Assembly (NCBI GenBank): GCA_023429375.1 | Contig: JAEYVY010000006.1 | Location: forward strand, 129,304 to 193,303 | Direction: 5' to 3' | From: Bacteroidota bacterium | Lineage (GTDB): Bacteria; Bacteroidota; Bacteroidia; Bacteroidales; Tannerellaceae | Length of the DNA stretch: 64,000 nucleotides | Shown here: positions 27,088 to 36,356 of the stretch, one piece after another | Layout: every line of letters starts with the position of its first letter | Numbering within the stretch: the stretch's first letter is position 1 | Made by a program: the position numbers and the translations under genes | Notes under the pieces: model-generated | Database searches by the model: none | Told to the model about the DNA's origin: nothing | The model's input: the letters and a program-made list of their open reading frames with translations, nothing else

Positions 27088-28175
27088 AGCGTCATGGCTG
27101 TATAATATACCCTCTGCCCATCTACTGATATGGCAGCTCCGGTTGGATTGTAGATAACAATACGATAACAGTTATTGCCGTTGTCCTGCATTATATTGGT
27201 CACCAGCGCTGCTCCTACATAGTTGTTCATCATGCAGAAGTTGGCCGTTACAGATAGCGTATTGGATAACGTGCAATCCCATAGAAGTACGGACGCGAAA
27301 GCACCGGCAGCGATACTACCACTTAGGTTTCTATATCCGCTTTTTATCTTGATTTCAGAATAGTGGGTGCTTGTAGGATTGGAGCTGTTGTCCATTCTCT
27401 GAACCGAATGGATTGTAGATTTAAGTACGCCGGCTGATATGGTTAATCCTGTGGATGGTTTTACCGCCCCAAACTGTGTGGTTGTCGCAATCGGGAAGTC
27501 AACATATCCTCCGCTTCCTATCGCATACGCTGTAACACTTCCGTATGCCTTCACATCTCCGTTGGCGTTTAAATTATTGAAGGTTACATTGGAGCTTGTG
27601 CTCAATCCCTGATTAATCACATCCAAAAATGACTTATTGCTGTGCGTATGGCTATGCAGATACGCCGTGTTCCATTCGTTCTTGTTAGTGGACGTGACGT
27701 GAATATTCGAATCGCCTGTATGGGCTGATAGCCCAGATGACGTGGCAAATGTAGTACCCTTAGTGGCTGTAAGAGTCTTGCCGTCAGACGCAACAGACAA
27801 GTTTGTTAATGCATTACCATCACCGACTACATTGACATCGTCTATGCCACCACCGCCACCACCAGCAACACTTATGACACCGTTGGTAACGTCTATCCCG
27901 TTGCCAACCATGACTTGCCCATAAGTAGACTTAGACGCTAGCGGGATATCTATTTCAGGCTCTTCACCTATTGCGTAGGCCGTGACAGATCCTGTCACAT
28001 TGAGATCTCCTTGTATAGTCTGTGACTCTTCGCCGGACTTCTTCACACAATTGGACAGGTCCGCAATAGGTACACCGGATGAAGATGTTCCCCCTGTTCC
28101 GGTAATGACATCCAATGGCCTTCCTGTTCTTGGCATAGCCTTTTTCCTGATTACTTTATGACGAATTTCATTCAT
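27084..28175 (-). CDS. Tail fibre protein
   Basis: A 363-residue fibre protein. Two units begin GSVTAYAIG and continue into a segment with TYGQVMVGNGIDV or TQFGAVKPSTGLTI, a repeat form common in phage tail fibres. A Gly-rich hinge (AGGGGGGI) lies between. The HTHS stretch and the C-terminal beta domain also fit fibres. It overlaps the upstream tail-tip gene by eight bases and the downstream gene by four. Confidence 0.8.
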   Translation of the reverse strand: MNEIRHKVIRKKAMPRTGRPLDVITGTGGTSSSGVPIADLSNCVKKSGEESQTIQGDLNVTGSVTAYAIGEEPEIDIPLASKSTYGQVMVGNGIDVTNGVISVAGGGGGGIDDVNVVGDGNALTNLSVASDGKTLTATKGTTFATSSGLSAHTGDSNIHVTSTNKNEWNTAYLHSHTHSNKSFLDVINQGLSTSSNVTFNNLNANGDVKAYGSVTAYAIGSGGYVDFPIATTTQFGAVKPSTGLTISAGVLKSTIHSVQRMDNSSNPTSTHYSEIKIKSGYRNLSGSIAAGAFASVLLWDCTLSNTLSVTANFCMMNNYVGAALVTNIMQDNGNNCYRIVIYNPTGAAISVDGQRVYYTAMTL

Positions 28176-30369
28176 ATGGAATTGCTGATAATTGATCTAC
28201 ATCTTGTGAATATTCAACTGCATTAATCGTAACAGTGGCACTTGAGAAGTCATACAGACACCCGGTGATAAGGAATTGACCGGTCAAGATACCTGGATAG
28301 GTGATGGTGCCAAGTGGATTTACCGTTGTCATCTTAATCGTTGTCGAGAACATCTGATTCTTCCTGGTGTAATTGGAATGAATAGTGACCATCAGTAATC
28401 TCTCCAGGATATCTGTCTGTTCGGCACGCGTGAATGATGTATGAAGTACGTATGACTCATTGTTTTTAACGAGCATATTTCCCTTCCCTATTGGCAGGCC
28501 TTCCTCGTTGGCCGATATGCACTTCAGCTCTATCGCGGGGAAATCGCTCTTGACATTTCTATTTATGTAGGATTTGAATTCGAAATCATCCATATTAAGC
28601 TCATTGCCTTCGTGGTCGCAAAGGCTCATACTAACATCGTTGATTAGTATTTCTTTGACTTTGTTCTTCGGGGCTGGGCTGCCGATGACTCCGCTTTTCC
28701 CGATATAGCTCTTATTGGTTATCTCGAATACTAATTTACCATTAACGGGAACCCACATCTCGGGCCAGTAATCCGCCATGTTCAAGGGTATTAATAGCCC
28801 CGATTGGTATTCCTTATCCCTAAGTTCGAGGAAACCTGCGTACCCTGACAATACGTGATTGTTGATAATATTCTTATTCAATATGTCAGAACCTTTTATA
28901 TCCTTGTCCGAGTATATTAGCCTTAACGCCCCTTCTTCGTATCGGTCGGGAGATATCCATCCGTAAGGTATGTCTTCCCCGACGTTAGCAAAGAATGCAG
29001 TTTTGTTGCCCTCCCCGTCTACAGCATATAGGTTACATATCAATGCTAGGCATTCCCTTTGCGATGCTGGTATGTCTGTTACTTCGGTGTTGTCGAATGG
29101 ATTTACCCTTGTGTTAGCGTACGCTCCTACTTTGATTCTGACGTACGGGTCACTAGAGGTAGATAGCAAGTATTGCGTCGTTTCCACGCGAAGTACAGGT
29201 TCTACTTCTGCGGGGTCATTATCGTATATAAGCCTATACCCTATATTTGTAGAGGTGTTGCCTTTATCTAAGTACGCGTAATACACGCCTTCTAAGGCTT
29301 CATAATTTTCGTCGGCTGTGTATGAGTCTAATCGGTAATCTGCGGTATCCACAATAGTCGTTTTGCCCGTAAGGGTATCGGTAGTCACCTCTTCATCGAA
29401 CAAAGAACTATCCGCATAAATCGAACTCGTAATTGTCACATTGTTAATCATCGGCTCGAATCCGTAATCACCTCCCACATCAGCGAATAGATTCTTATTC
29501 AGCTTTGCGACAAATGTATGGACTTCTGAACATCCAATATAGGATAGATCTGATAGGATGTATCTCTTCATCTCTACAACACCGAATGATTCCCCGAAGA
29601 CTACAACACGCCCTTGTTCATCTGCCAACAGCGTACCGGTGCCTGAATCTACCAGTAGATTCCTCCGGTACGTAGCATAGATAGTGTTAAGATCATAGAT
29701 ATACACATCACCACCCTTTTGAATTAATGTTAATCCGTAAGGCTTCAATATCGAGTCCACAACCTCTCTGCAGGTCATTGGCTCATTATCTTCATCGTAG
29801 AAGTTGCCAGATTGTATATATATCTTATGCAGCACAGTTTCTCCTTCGGCCATCTCAATGCCATTAGGTACCGTAGAACATCCGATATATAGATTTTGGA
29901 ACGGCAGTCCGAGCTTATCGAGACATCTCTTCAGATGTGTTATAAGTGGTACAATATCTGTGTAGCTTCCTTCATTAGAGTCCCTGTATTTTAATCGTTC
30001 CCAAACGTTGAAGTCCGCTGCTGAGAATTCAACTACATAAGGAGGAGTATCAGACAATTGTTCCCGGTATAATTCGGAGTCAAGCCACCCCATCCAGCAT
30101 AACACACCTTCACGGTAGAATTTAACAAGGAAATCCTGCATATTATCCGTATGCAGTCCAACGAATTCGAATACCTCCGTGCTGAGTAATCGAATAGTAG
30201 CCTGAGCCCCTCTTACTGTATCCAGCTTCCTTGTATTAAGGTATTCAAGGGTGAAGGCGTTGGATGAGCACAACACTTCTTCTTCAACTGCAGGATCTGC
30301 AGTTAATATCTCGAACCTGTTCAGGACACCATCCGAGCCATAGAATTCATGTGAGTACTTAATGTTCAT
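28168..30369 (-). CDS. Tail-tip / baseplate protein
   Basis: A 733-residue protein directly after the tape measure gene, the place of distal tail and tail-tip proteins in siphoviruses. The N-terminus (KYSHEFYGSDG, then VRGAQATIRLLS) and the sequence GVLCWMGWLDSELY resemble a conserved tail protein of Bacteroidales phages that I know only as an unnamed family. No catalytic motif is seen. It overlaps the tape measure gene by four bases, which implies coupled translation. Confidence 0.75.
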   Translation of the reverse strand: MNIKYSHEFYGSDGVLNRFEILTADPAVEEEVLCSSNAFTLEYLNTRKLDTVRGAQATIRLLSTEVFEFVGLHTDNMQDFLVKFYREGVLCWMGWLDSELYREQLSDTPPYVVEFSAADFNVWERLKYRDSNEGSYTDIVPLITHLKRCLDKLGLPFQNLYIGCSTVPNGIEMAEGETVLHKIYIQSGNFYDEDNEPMTCREVVDSILKPYGLTLIQKGGDVYIYDLNTIYATYRRNLLVDSGTGTLLADEQGRVVVFGESFGVVEMKRYILSDLSYIGCSEVHTFVAKLNKNLFADVGGDYGFEPMINNVTITSSIYADSSLFDEEVTTDTLTGKTTIVDTADYRLDSYTADENYEALEGVYYAYLDKGNTSTNIGYRLIYDNDPAEVEPVLRVETTQYLLSTSSDPYVRIKVGAYANTRVNPFDNTEVTDIPASQRECLALICNLYAVDGEGNKTAFFANVGEDIPYGWISPDRYEEGALRLIYSDKDIKGSDILNKNIINNHVLSGYAGFLELRDKEYQSGLLIPLNMADYWPEMWVPVNGKLVFEITNKSYIGKSGVIGSPAPKNKVKEILINDVSMSLCDHEGNELNMDDFEFKSYINRNVKSDFPAIELKCISANEEGLPIGKGNMLVKNNESYVLHTSFTRAEQTDILERLLMVTIHSNYTRKNQMFSTTIKMTTVNPLGTITYPGILTGQFLITGCLYDFSSATVTINAVEYSQDVDQLSAIPYE

Positions 30370-33300
30370 CTTCCTCTGTTCCTTTTCCTTGTCGTGTTAT
30401 CAATTACAGCGATCAGTTCGGTACCTCTCGCTCTCAACTCACCACTCACCACAATTGCACCGCCTGTTCTCCCCGGATTATTCAATTGCCGAAAGAGGTT
30501 ATATTGTTGTGTTCCGTTCAAAATCATCTCGCCGTCATTAATTCTTGCGAGATTCAAGTCTCCTGTCTTACTCTTTCCGGACATGATTCCACCCCCTGTG
30601 AACCTCGGCAGATTAGAAAGTAAGGCCATAATAGTACCTACCGCAGCAACAGCCATAGCCAAACCGACAATTGGAATACCGGCTACAGATGCAGCAGCTC
30701 CGGATGCAGCTACAGATGTGTTGGCAGCCACCTTAGATCCAGCATTCCCCAACTCCGTGGCTGTAGATGCTGTATCAATAGCTGCGGCGGTCCTACGAGC
30801 ATTGGCAAGAAGGTCTATTACCATTGTCATCTTCTCAATAGCACTTACTACACCCATGATCCCATCCACTACACTTGTTAATGCAGTGAATGTGGCCATG
30901 ATCTTATCCCATCCGGATGAGTCAACATCGCTGAATACGTCAGATAGTCGATCAAAAGCATTCATCACGCCATCTACACTGCCCATCAGTCCCCTCACAG
31001 AGTCATACGACAACTCGGCCAATTCATTCTTCAAGTCCTTAACAGCTGTGCGAGCCTTGCCTATCTTCATGGCTTCTTCCAGGGATAGATCATGATTGTT
31101 CTGCAGATCTTCCAGGTCAGCCACCAACTGTTTGGCAGATCTGGAAGCAGAGAATTTCAATGCCTCTAACTTATCCTGGTCTGTGTAATCGTCATTATTC
31201 AGAATGTCCGTGGCCGTGGCTCTAGGATCATGCTTCTTCTTCTCGACAGGCTTGCTTGTCTGCAATCCCTTCAACTCCTGGAAGAATTCATTCATGGCAG
31301 CGTCACCGCCAAGTAAGGCTCCGATTGTGTTAGTAATCGTATCGATTAACTCCTGCACCTTCTCATTCTTTTCCTTCTCTGTAATCTTGCCGGATGCGAG
31401 AAGATTATTAATCTCCTGAAGACCTTCTCTATAATCTTTCTGAGCCTTCTCTAATCTGTCCTGCTCTTCATTATACAATGGATGAGCAACAGCGTCTTTA
31501 AGATTCTCAATATACTTGGACTTCAATATGGACATGTCTTCTGAAGCCATCGCATCGGCTAACAGTTGAGCATTCAACTCGTCATAGGCCTTGTAAACTT
31601 CTTGCTGAGAAAGCCCATACTTCCCTTCTGTAAGAAGATTGATCTCAAGCTGTGCATTCAGCTCAGCCAACTTCTTAGCTCGTTCAGCCTCCGCCTTTTG
31701 CAGAGGAGTTTCTTTTGCGTCACCTCCAACAACAGTACCTCCGCCACCGGTAGCAGTAGTTCCCAGAGTCTTAGCAATCGCACCCTCCAATTGTGTAGCA
31801 GCGTAGTTTGAGAATTGTTGAAGCCCGGAAAATTCTATTAATAGATTTTCATACCCCCTGGCGAAGTCAAGTCCTGATTTACGTATATAATAGGCATACT
31901 CATTGATAGCCTTCTGTAATGCAGCACTCGATCCGGTATCTCTGTATGACTGCAAGTTGGCAGCCATAACATCCATCGCACCGGATGGCATATTGGTAAT
32001 ACCTAATTTTTGCTTGATATCATCAATCTTAGCGTCTACTTCTGCTTTTTTCGTGGCGAATAATTCCGCTCTGGCAGTCTGCTCAAGAAGAATAATTCTC
32101 TTCCTTATTTCTTCATTAATTCTCTTCTGATAGTCAAGGTCTGATTCATTCTTACTCTTAACGAGATTCAACCTATTGGCTACCTCGTCAAGAGCTGCCT
32201 TCCTTTCTCTGGCTGTCTTGGTGGTATCTTCTGCAATTTTCTGAAGAGCCTTCAACTCGACCACCTCCCTGGTGGCCGGCGCTGAGTCAGTCTCTTTTTT
32301 TAAATCAGAGAAAATGCTCCTAACTCTCTTAGCTTCCTTATATGCAGACACCAGGTTGGCGACCAATAAGGCTATTCCTGTGAAGATAGCGGTTGGTACC
32401 ATGCTCATAAATGCAGCTCCCACAGCAGCACTTAATCTTGAAAATGCTGCCTTCATTGTCGCAGCAGCCGAATTGGCCTTCCAGGTCATCTCGTCGAAGG
32501 CGACTCCGGCTTCCTTGGCAGCGCGCTGAGCAGTGACCATTGCACTGCGCTGAGCTATAGCGAGCTGTGTCATCAGCCATGCGAAGAATTTACCAAGAAT
32601 AGATCCTGTAAGAATGGCGATAAGATTGGATACTACCAACGATATATTATCAGCCCCTACCTTGACTATATATGTGACCTTATCAATCAAAGACTTATAC
32701 GTATCTTGAATGCCGGTGCTGACAACTGCATCACCAAGAAGATTCTTCAGTCTGTTAATGCTGGTCTCTATATTATCGGTGTCTACATTGGGGGTAAATT
32801 CATTCAATGCGTCTGCAAACTTCGGAAGGATATCCTTTGCCAACAACTGACCCTTCTTCAGCATCCCGTCTAATTCACCCACAGACACACCTGCAGCCTT
32901 CGCCATCGCCTGTATGGCAATAGGCAACTTCTCGCCCATCTGAAGACGTAATTCTTCTGAACTGACCTTGCCCTTACTCATCATCTGAGACAACGCCAGG
33001 AATACCCCATTGGCTTCATCTGCACTCAACCCGAATGCAGTCACCGTGCGTGATACAGATTCGAACACTTTACGCTGATCCTCCATCGCCATCCCGGATA
33101 GATTAGCTGCAGCGGTGAACTTGGTATAACTACCAATAAGACTTGTTACCTCAAGTCCGTATTTTTTTGCTAGATCATTCAGGTATCTTAAATTGTCAGC
33201 ATACAACGATGTGGACCCGGAGACGTTTCTTAGCGCAGTAGTAATACGGCTTGTCGAGCGGGCTACGTCTATCATTCTTGACACCAGGTTGGATAATCCG

Positions 33301-33446
33301 ATTCCGCCCACACCCAATGCTGCAGCGAATGTGATCACCTGCATCTGCACAGATCGAAGGGAATTTTTCACGCTGGATGTTCCCTTCTTGAAGTTCTCCG
33401 TTAAGAGATTGAGTGCTATTGAGAAACTTAAACTACCCTTCGCCAT
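30366..33446 (-). CDS. Tape measure protein
   Basis: A 1026-residue protein that sets tail length and helps DNA entry. The N-terminal 250 residues match the conserved tape-measure domain (NLARSTSRITTALRN region, then MSKGKVSSEELRLQMGEKLP, where phage proteins have a GLxxEExxQ-like motif). Long Ala-rich helices, charged coiled coil in the centre, and several hydrophobic segments near residues 265-295, 345-370 and 915-945 follow. It is the longest gene in the prophage, as expected. By the usual ratio of about 1.5 angstrom per residue, the tail would be near 150 nm. Confidence 0.92.
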   Translation of the reverse strand: MAKGSLSFSIALNLLTENFKKGTSSVKNSLRSVQMQVITFAAALGVGGIGLSNLVSRMIDVARSTSRITTALRNVSGSTSLYADNLRYLNDLAKKYGLEVTSLIGSYTKFTAAANLSGMAMEDQRKVFESVSRTVTAFGLSADEANGVFLALSQMMSKGKVSSEELRLQMGEKLPIAIQAMAKAAGVSVGELDGMLKKGQLLAKDILPKFADALNEFTPNVDTDNIETSINRLKNLLGDAVVSTGIQDTYKSLIDKVTYIVKVGADNISLVVSNLIAILTGSILGKFFAWLMTQLAIAQRSAMVTAQRAAKEAGVAFDEMTWKANSAAATMKAAFSRLSAAVGAAFMSMVPTAIFTGIALLVANLVSAYKEAKRVRSIFSDLKKETDSAPATREVVELKALQKIAEDTTKTARERKAALDEVANRLNLVKSKNESDLDYQKRINEEIRKRIILLEQTARAELFATKKAEVDAKIDDIKQKLGITNMPSGAMDVMAANLQSYRDTGSSAALQKAINEYAYYIRKSGLDFARGYENLLIEFSGLQQFSNYAATQLEGAIAKTLGTTATGGGGTVVGGDAKETPLQKAEAERAKKLAELNAQLEINLLTEGKYGLSQQEVYKAYDELNAQLLADAMASEDMSILKSKYIENLKDAVAHPLYNEEQDRLEKAQKDYREGLQEINNLLASGKITEKEKNEKVQELIDTITNTIGALLGGDAAMNEFFQELKGLQTSKPVEKKKHDPRATATDILNNDDYTDQDKLEALKFSASRSAKQLVADLEDLQNNHDLSLEEAMKIGKARTAVKDLKNELAELSYDSVRGLMGSVDGVMNAFDRLSDVFSDVDSSGWDKIMATFTALTSVVDGIMGVVSAIEKMTMVIDLLANARRTAAAIDTASTATELGNAGSKVAANTSVAASGAAASVAGIPIVGLAMAVAAVGTIMALLSNLPRFTGGGIMSGKSKTGDLNLARINDGEMILNGTQQYNLFRQLNNPGRTGGAIVVSGELRARGTELIAVIDNTTRKRNRGR

Positions 33447-33447
33447 C

Positions 33448-34041
33448 TTAATTTCTTATTACGTTGTTAAATTTTCCTTGCATGAATGCTTCGAAGGCCT
33501 GGATGTTTTCCTCCATGACTTTCTTAGCCTTAGCTTCCCTTTCGGACGCTTCCCAAGGAAATGGGAATAGATCTTCCGGTTGCTTGATTGTAGTGCCTTT
33601 GCCAAGGTGTGGGCGAATATTGAAGAAGGTCCACAATCGGCAATTAGTCAGGTACTCCTTCTTCTTAGTTTCTGCTGCATTGATTAATATTGGAAGATCA
33701 TCCAACGTGGCTGCAGTTAGAAGAAAATTAGCATCCATTCCGGATGCAATAAGAGACTCGACAACATGTTCAATTGTGGGTGGTTCGCCCTCTCCTTCCT
33801 CGTTGGCGATATTCGTCTTGCAAAATTGAGCATACACCCTAGTGATTGCGCTCAGTTTGCCTGATAACTTCTTGAATAACTTATCTGATAATCCTTCAAC
33901 GAATTCTTCATAGGTATATGGGTCGTTGCAGAATTGAACATACAGAAGAGCCATTATATCATCCGTGTTCGAAGAGTCCATCATAGAGAATGACTTACCA
34001 CGGAACCGCTCCCACTTAATTATCTTCTTGACGTTGAACAT
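33448..34041 (-). CDS. Putative tail assembly chaperone
   Basis: A 197-residue helical protein between the tail tube and tape measure genes, where tail assembly chaperones (gpG type) lie. There is no signal peptide or enzyme motif. It is one base from the tape measure start. A second chaperone product by frameshifting, as in lambda gpG-T, is not obvious here: no second reading frame of the right length continues it. Confidence 0.6.
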   Translation of the reverse strand: MFNVKKIIKWERFRGKSFSMMDSSNTDDIMALLYVQFCNDPYTYEEFVEGLSDKLFKKLSGKLSAITRVYAQFCKTNIANEEGEGEPPTIEHVVESLIASGMDANFLLTAATLDDLPILINAAETKKKEYLTNCRLWTFFNIRPHLGKGTTIKQPEDLFPFPWEASEREAKAKKVMEENIQAFEAFMQGKFNNVIRN

Positions 34042-34088
34042 GGCATAATTTTAAGGAGCATCCCCTAGATAGAGGATGCTCAATTGAT

Positions 34089-34574
34089 TTAAGTACCTGT
34101 TGGCTCATCATCATCTTCAGGCACAACAGTTGCATCTTCCAATTCCCCTGTCCCCTGTAGATTACAAGAGCTGGTAACGATGGAGCCATTCTGCGCAGTT
34201 GCATTCAATGAAGTAATGAAGGCTTTACCTCTTACGAAGCCCGGACCTTCTGTGATCTCTCCGTCTACCTTAACGACATTAGAGATAGCAATCTCAACAG
34301 GTTCGCGAGCAGCCATCAACGACTTTAACTTCGCAAAACTGACATGGCCGGAAACAGTAGATAGAAGGGATTCTGAACTTACTGTCCAACCTAATTGTCC
34401 AGGTACGTACTCTTTCCATACGGCTGACATCTTGTTCGATGCATCAACTGTATCAGCGGATAGGTCTATTGTACAATTGGTGCCGAATGCGATGGGGGTA
34501 AGTTCACCGTCTATCTTGACGAATACCATCAACTTATCGCCGACAATAGTGTCTGTTACTGAATTATATCCCAT
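34089..34574 (-). CDS. Major tail tube protein
   Basis: A 161-residue protein with the layout of TP901-1-type tail tube proteins: the N-terminus places GDKLMVFVKIDGELTPIAFGT on the first strands, followed by WKEYVPGQLGWTVSSE and the C-terminal GKAFITSLNATAQNGSIV. It forms the hexameric rings of the tail tube. It lies between the connector genes and the putative chaperone, the expected place. The last 15 residues are acidic and probably exposed. Confidence 0.85.
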   Translation of the reverse strand: MGYNSVTDTIVGDKLMVFVKIDGELTPIAFGTNCTIDLSADTVDASNKMSAVWKEYVPGQLGWTVSSESLLSTVSGHVSFAKLKSLMAAREPVEIAISNVVKVDGEITEGPGFVRGKAFITSLNATAQNGSIVTSSCNLQGTGELEDATVVPEDDDEPTGT

Positions 34575-34584
34575 AGTTTTATAA

Positions 34585-34962
34585 TTAATAGATTCTGTAC
34601 TTTAACATTTGAAAATATACTCCGGAAGATTCATCCTTATCTTCATCGGAGTCCAAGAGTTCCACAATTTGGAAAGAGCCATTATCTTTAAGACTCTGCA
34701 TAACTGAGTCAACCGCAACAAGTAATTCACATGACCGATCGTAGTCCTTAGAACTGCATATCAGGTACAATTCGCACTCGTCAACATACCCCATCCCATT
34801 GTACTTGCGGTGATACGCACCTCGAGAATAGAGAATGAAGTCATTCTTTGAGTCTATATTGGTCCATATCGGTAACACTCCGCCTTTTGCCTTACTTTTT
34901 ACTTCGGGATCCGCCAATAACGCATCCCTAATTGTTGGACCTATGAATAACTTATTGTTCAT
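34585..34962 (-). CDS. Tail completion / terminator protein (DUF3168-like)
   Basis: A 125-residue protein directly before the tail tube gene. Size, the DALLADPEVKSKAKGG start and the position match small tail terminator proteins (gpU or DUF3168 type), which cap the tail tube and join it to the head. It overlaps the HK97 gp10-like gene by four bases. Assignment rests on position more than on sequence. Confidence 0.65.
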   Translation of the reverse strand: MNNKLFIGPTIRDALLADPEVKSKAKGGVLPIWTNIDSKNDFILYSRGAYHRKYNGMGYVDECELYLICSSKDYDRSCELLVAVDSVMQSLKDNGSFQIVELLDSDEDKDESSGVYFQMLKYRIY

Positions 34963-35444
34963 TTTTTATCTTTAATTTTTTGAACGGCTCTCTTGACCGC
35001 ATCATACATCGTGTTGACGGCTTGCGTCTCGTTCTGGGTCTTACTATCCGTCCAGAAATTATTGCCCTTCATACGCCCGGAGAACTTCGCTCTCCTCTTG
35101 AATGTTCCTCGACCGTACCGGTCAGTAGTACCCATATCAACTAAGTGTCCATACCATGCAATATCCGGATTTGACCCGACAAGAACACCGGGCTTATTCT
35201 TCTTGACCTTCACTTTAATCGCGTCAACAAGAGAACCTGTCGCCCGACGCTGCCTTGACCTGTATAGGCCTCGCTTAGCATTGACACCCAACATACGCGA
35301 TTTAAGATTTGATAATCCGCCGGTGCGGAAGATCCTACCAGCAGCGCGCAGTCCGGATCTGATTGCTTTGTCTTTCTCAACGTCCTTCAAGTCATCGACC
35401 AGACTGAGAACTCTGTCTATTCCATCAACTTTGACTGTCAACAT
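34959..35444 (-). CDS. HK97 gp10-like neck protein
   Basis: A 161-residue basic protein of the HK97 gp10 family, involved in head-tail joining. It starts with VDGIDRVLSLVDDLKD, then AIRSGLRAAGRIF, a typical signature, and has the central WYGHLVDMGTTDRYG. The chain is rich in Arg and Lys, as is usual. It overlaps the head-closure gene by 20 bases. Confidence 0.82.
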   Translation of the reverse strand: MLTVKVDGIDRVLSLVDDLKDVEKDKAIRSGLRAAGRIFRTGGLSNLKSRMLGVNAKRGLYRSRQRRATGSLVDAIKVKVKKNKPGVLVGSNPDIAWYGHLVDMGTTDRYGRGTFKRRAKFSGRMKGNNFWTDSKTQNETQAVNTMYDAVKRAVQKIKDKK

Positions 35445-35769
35445 AGCCGTCAGATTTACATGAATAACGCCCGTATAATCGCTTCTCTATAGATTCAATC
35501 TTCTCTATCGAGTAGTTAAGTCCATTATACTGCACCTTATCGCCCACAGATACCGAAGCAATCCAAGTCACGAAAACGATTCCAAAAACCTCTCTTCGCT
35601 GATTATTAGATGTGTCAAATTCTTTTGATTCATTCTCAACCTGAGCAAGGAATACAGACGCAGGCACCCATGTCGTACGCTCTGCCCCCGATGGCATCAC
35701 TTCTATACGGCGCGTCATCCATCGCATTTCACTCACGAATTCTCCCGGGTTGGTTCTATTCTGTCCCAT
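35425..35769 (-). CDS. Phage head-closure protein
   Basis: A 114-residue beta-rich protein like SPP1 gp16 or phage head-tail joining proteins. It has RIEVMPSGAERTTWVPASVFLAQVE followed by a core with FGIVFVTWIASVSVGDKVQYNG and ends near KRLYGRYSC. It would close the connector after DNA packaging. It overlaps the connector gene upstream by 37 bases and the gp10-like gene downstream by 20. Confidence 0.78.
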   Translation of the reverse strand: MGQNRTNPGEFVSEMRWMTRRIEVMPSGAERTTWVPASVFLAQVENESKEFDTSNNQRREVFGIVFVTWIASVSVGDKVQYNGLNYSIEKIESIEKRLYGRYSCKSDGYVDSQS

Positions 35770-36056
35770 CGTCTATAACTTGAGGAAAGATTCTTTGAGA
35801 TAGTTTGCATCTTATCGACTCCATCAGCAGGATTTTGGAACATCCTGGCAGCATCCAGCAGGATTGCAGCCCTTAGCGCATAAGGAACTTCTCCAGGGTC
35901 CGGATAATCCTTCGCAAAGTCTATCAGTGTATAATTCTGGACATTCTCGACTGCAGCCAATAACAGCAGCATAAGAGATTCATCCATCTCCGAAGAATAG
36001 ATTCTCAGGTGTCTCTTCAGAGCGTCCAATCCAACCGGTATGCAAGTATGTTCCAT
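35733..36056 (-). CDS. Head-tail connector protein (gp6-like)
   Basis: A 107-residue helical protein of the HK97 gp6 / phage DNA-packaging connector family. The first helix pair contains LDALKRHLRIYSSEMDESL and AAVENVQNYT, and the third LRAAILLDAARMF. It forms the ring below the portal. It lies between the helix-hairpin-helix protein and the head-closure gene, in the usual order. Confidence 0.85.
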   Translation of the reverse strand: MEHTCIPVGLDALKRHLRIYSSEMDESLMLLLLAAVENVQNYTLIDFAKDYPDPGEVPYALRAAILLDAARMFQNPADGVDKMQTISKNLSSSYRRWDRIEPTRENS

Positions 36057-36061
36057 AATTC

Positions 36062-36355
36062 TTATGATAATTGGGCCACTATTTTTTCAGCTGTAGATTT
36101 GCCGATCCCCTTCACATCCGTAAGGGTCTCGGCAGCTGCCAACACATCCTTCTTATTGATCAATCCGGCATCAATCAATGCTTGACGAGCTGGAAGATCT
36201 TCAGGGAGGTCACTCTCTATCACTTCCGGAGTATCGGATAATCTAACATATCCTTCATCGAGTAGCTTCTTTACCTTCTCGTCCGGAAGACTGGCTATAT
36301 CCCCGGCAAAATAGCCGTAACCTTGCCGGGGCCTTATGAACTCTACTCTGGTCAT
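36062..36355 (-). CDS. Small phage protein with C-terminal helix-hairpin-helix
   Basis: A 97-residue protein directly after the capsid gene. The last 25 residues (LTDVKGIGKSTAEKIVAQL) form a helix-hairpin-helix, a non-specific DNA-binding fold. The N-terminal 50 residues are beta-rich. Similar small genes after phage capsids encode head fibre or connector-associated proteins; the HhH motif suggests contact with packaged DNA. No further function can be read. Confidence 0.7.
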   Translation of the reverse strand: MTRVEFIRPRQGYGYFAGDIASLPDEKVKKLLDEGYVRLSDTPEVIESDLPEDLPARQALIDAGLINKKDVLAAAETLTDVKGIGKSTAEKIVAQLS

Positions 36356-36356
36356 A

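Noticed and set aside
30394..31095. Plus-strand 233-codon frame within the tape measure gene.
   Set aside because: Antisense to an Ala-rich part of a well supported gene, no ribosome site.
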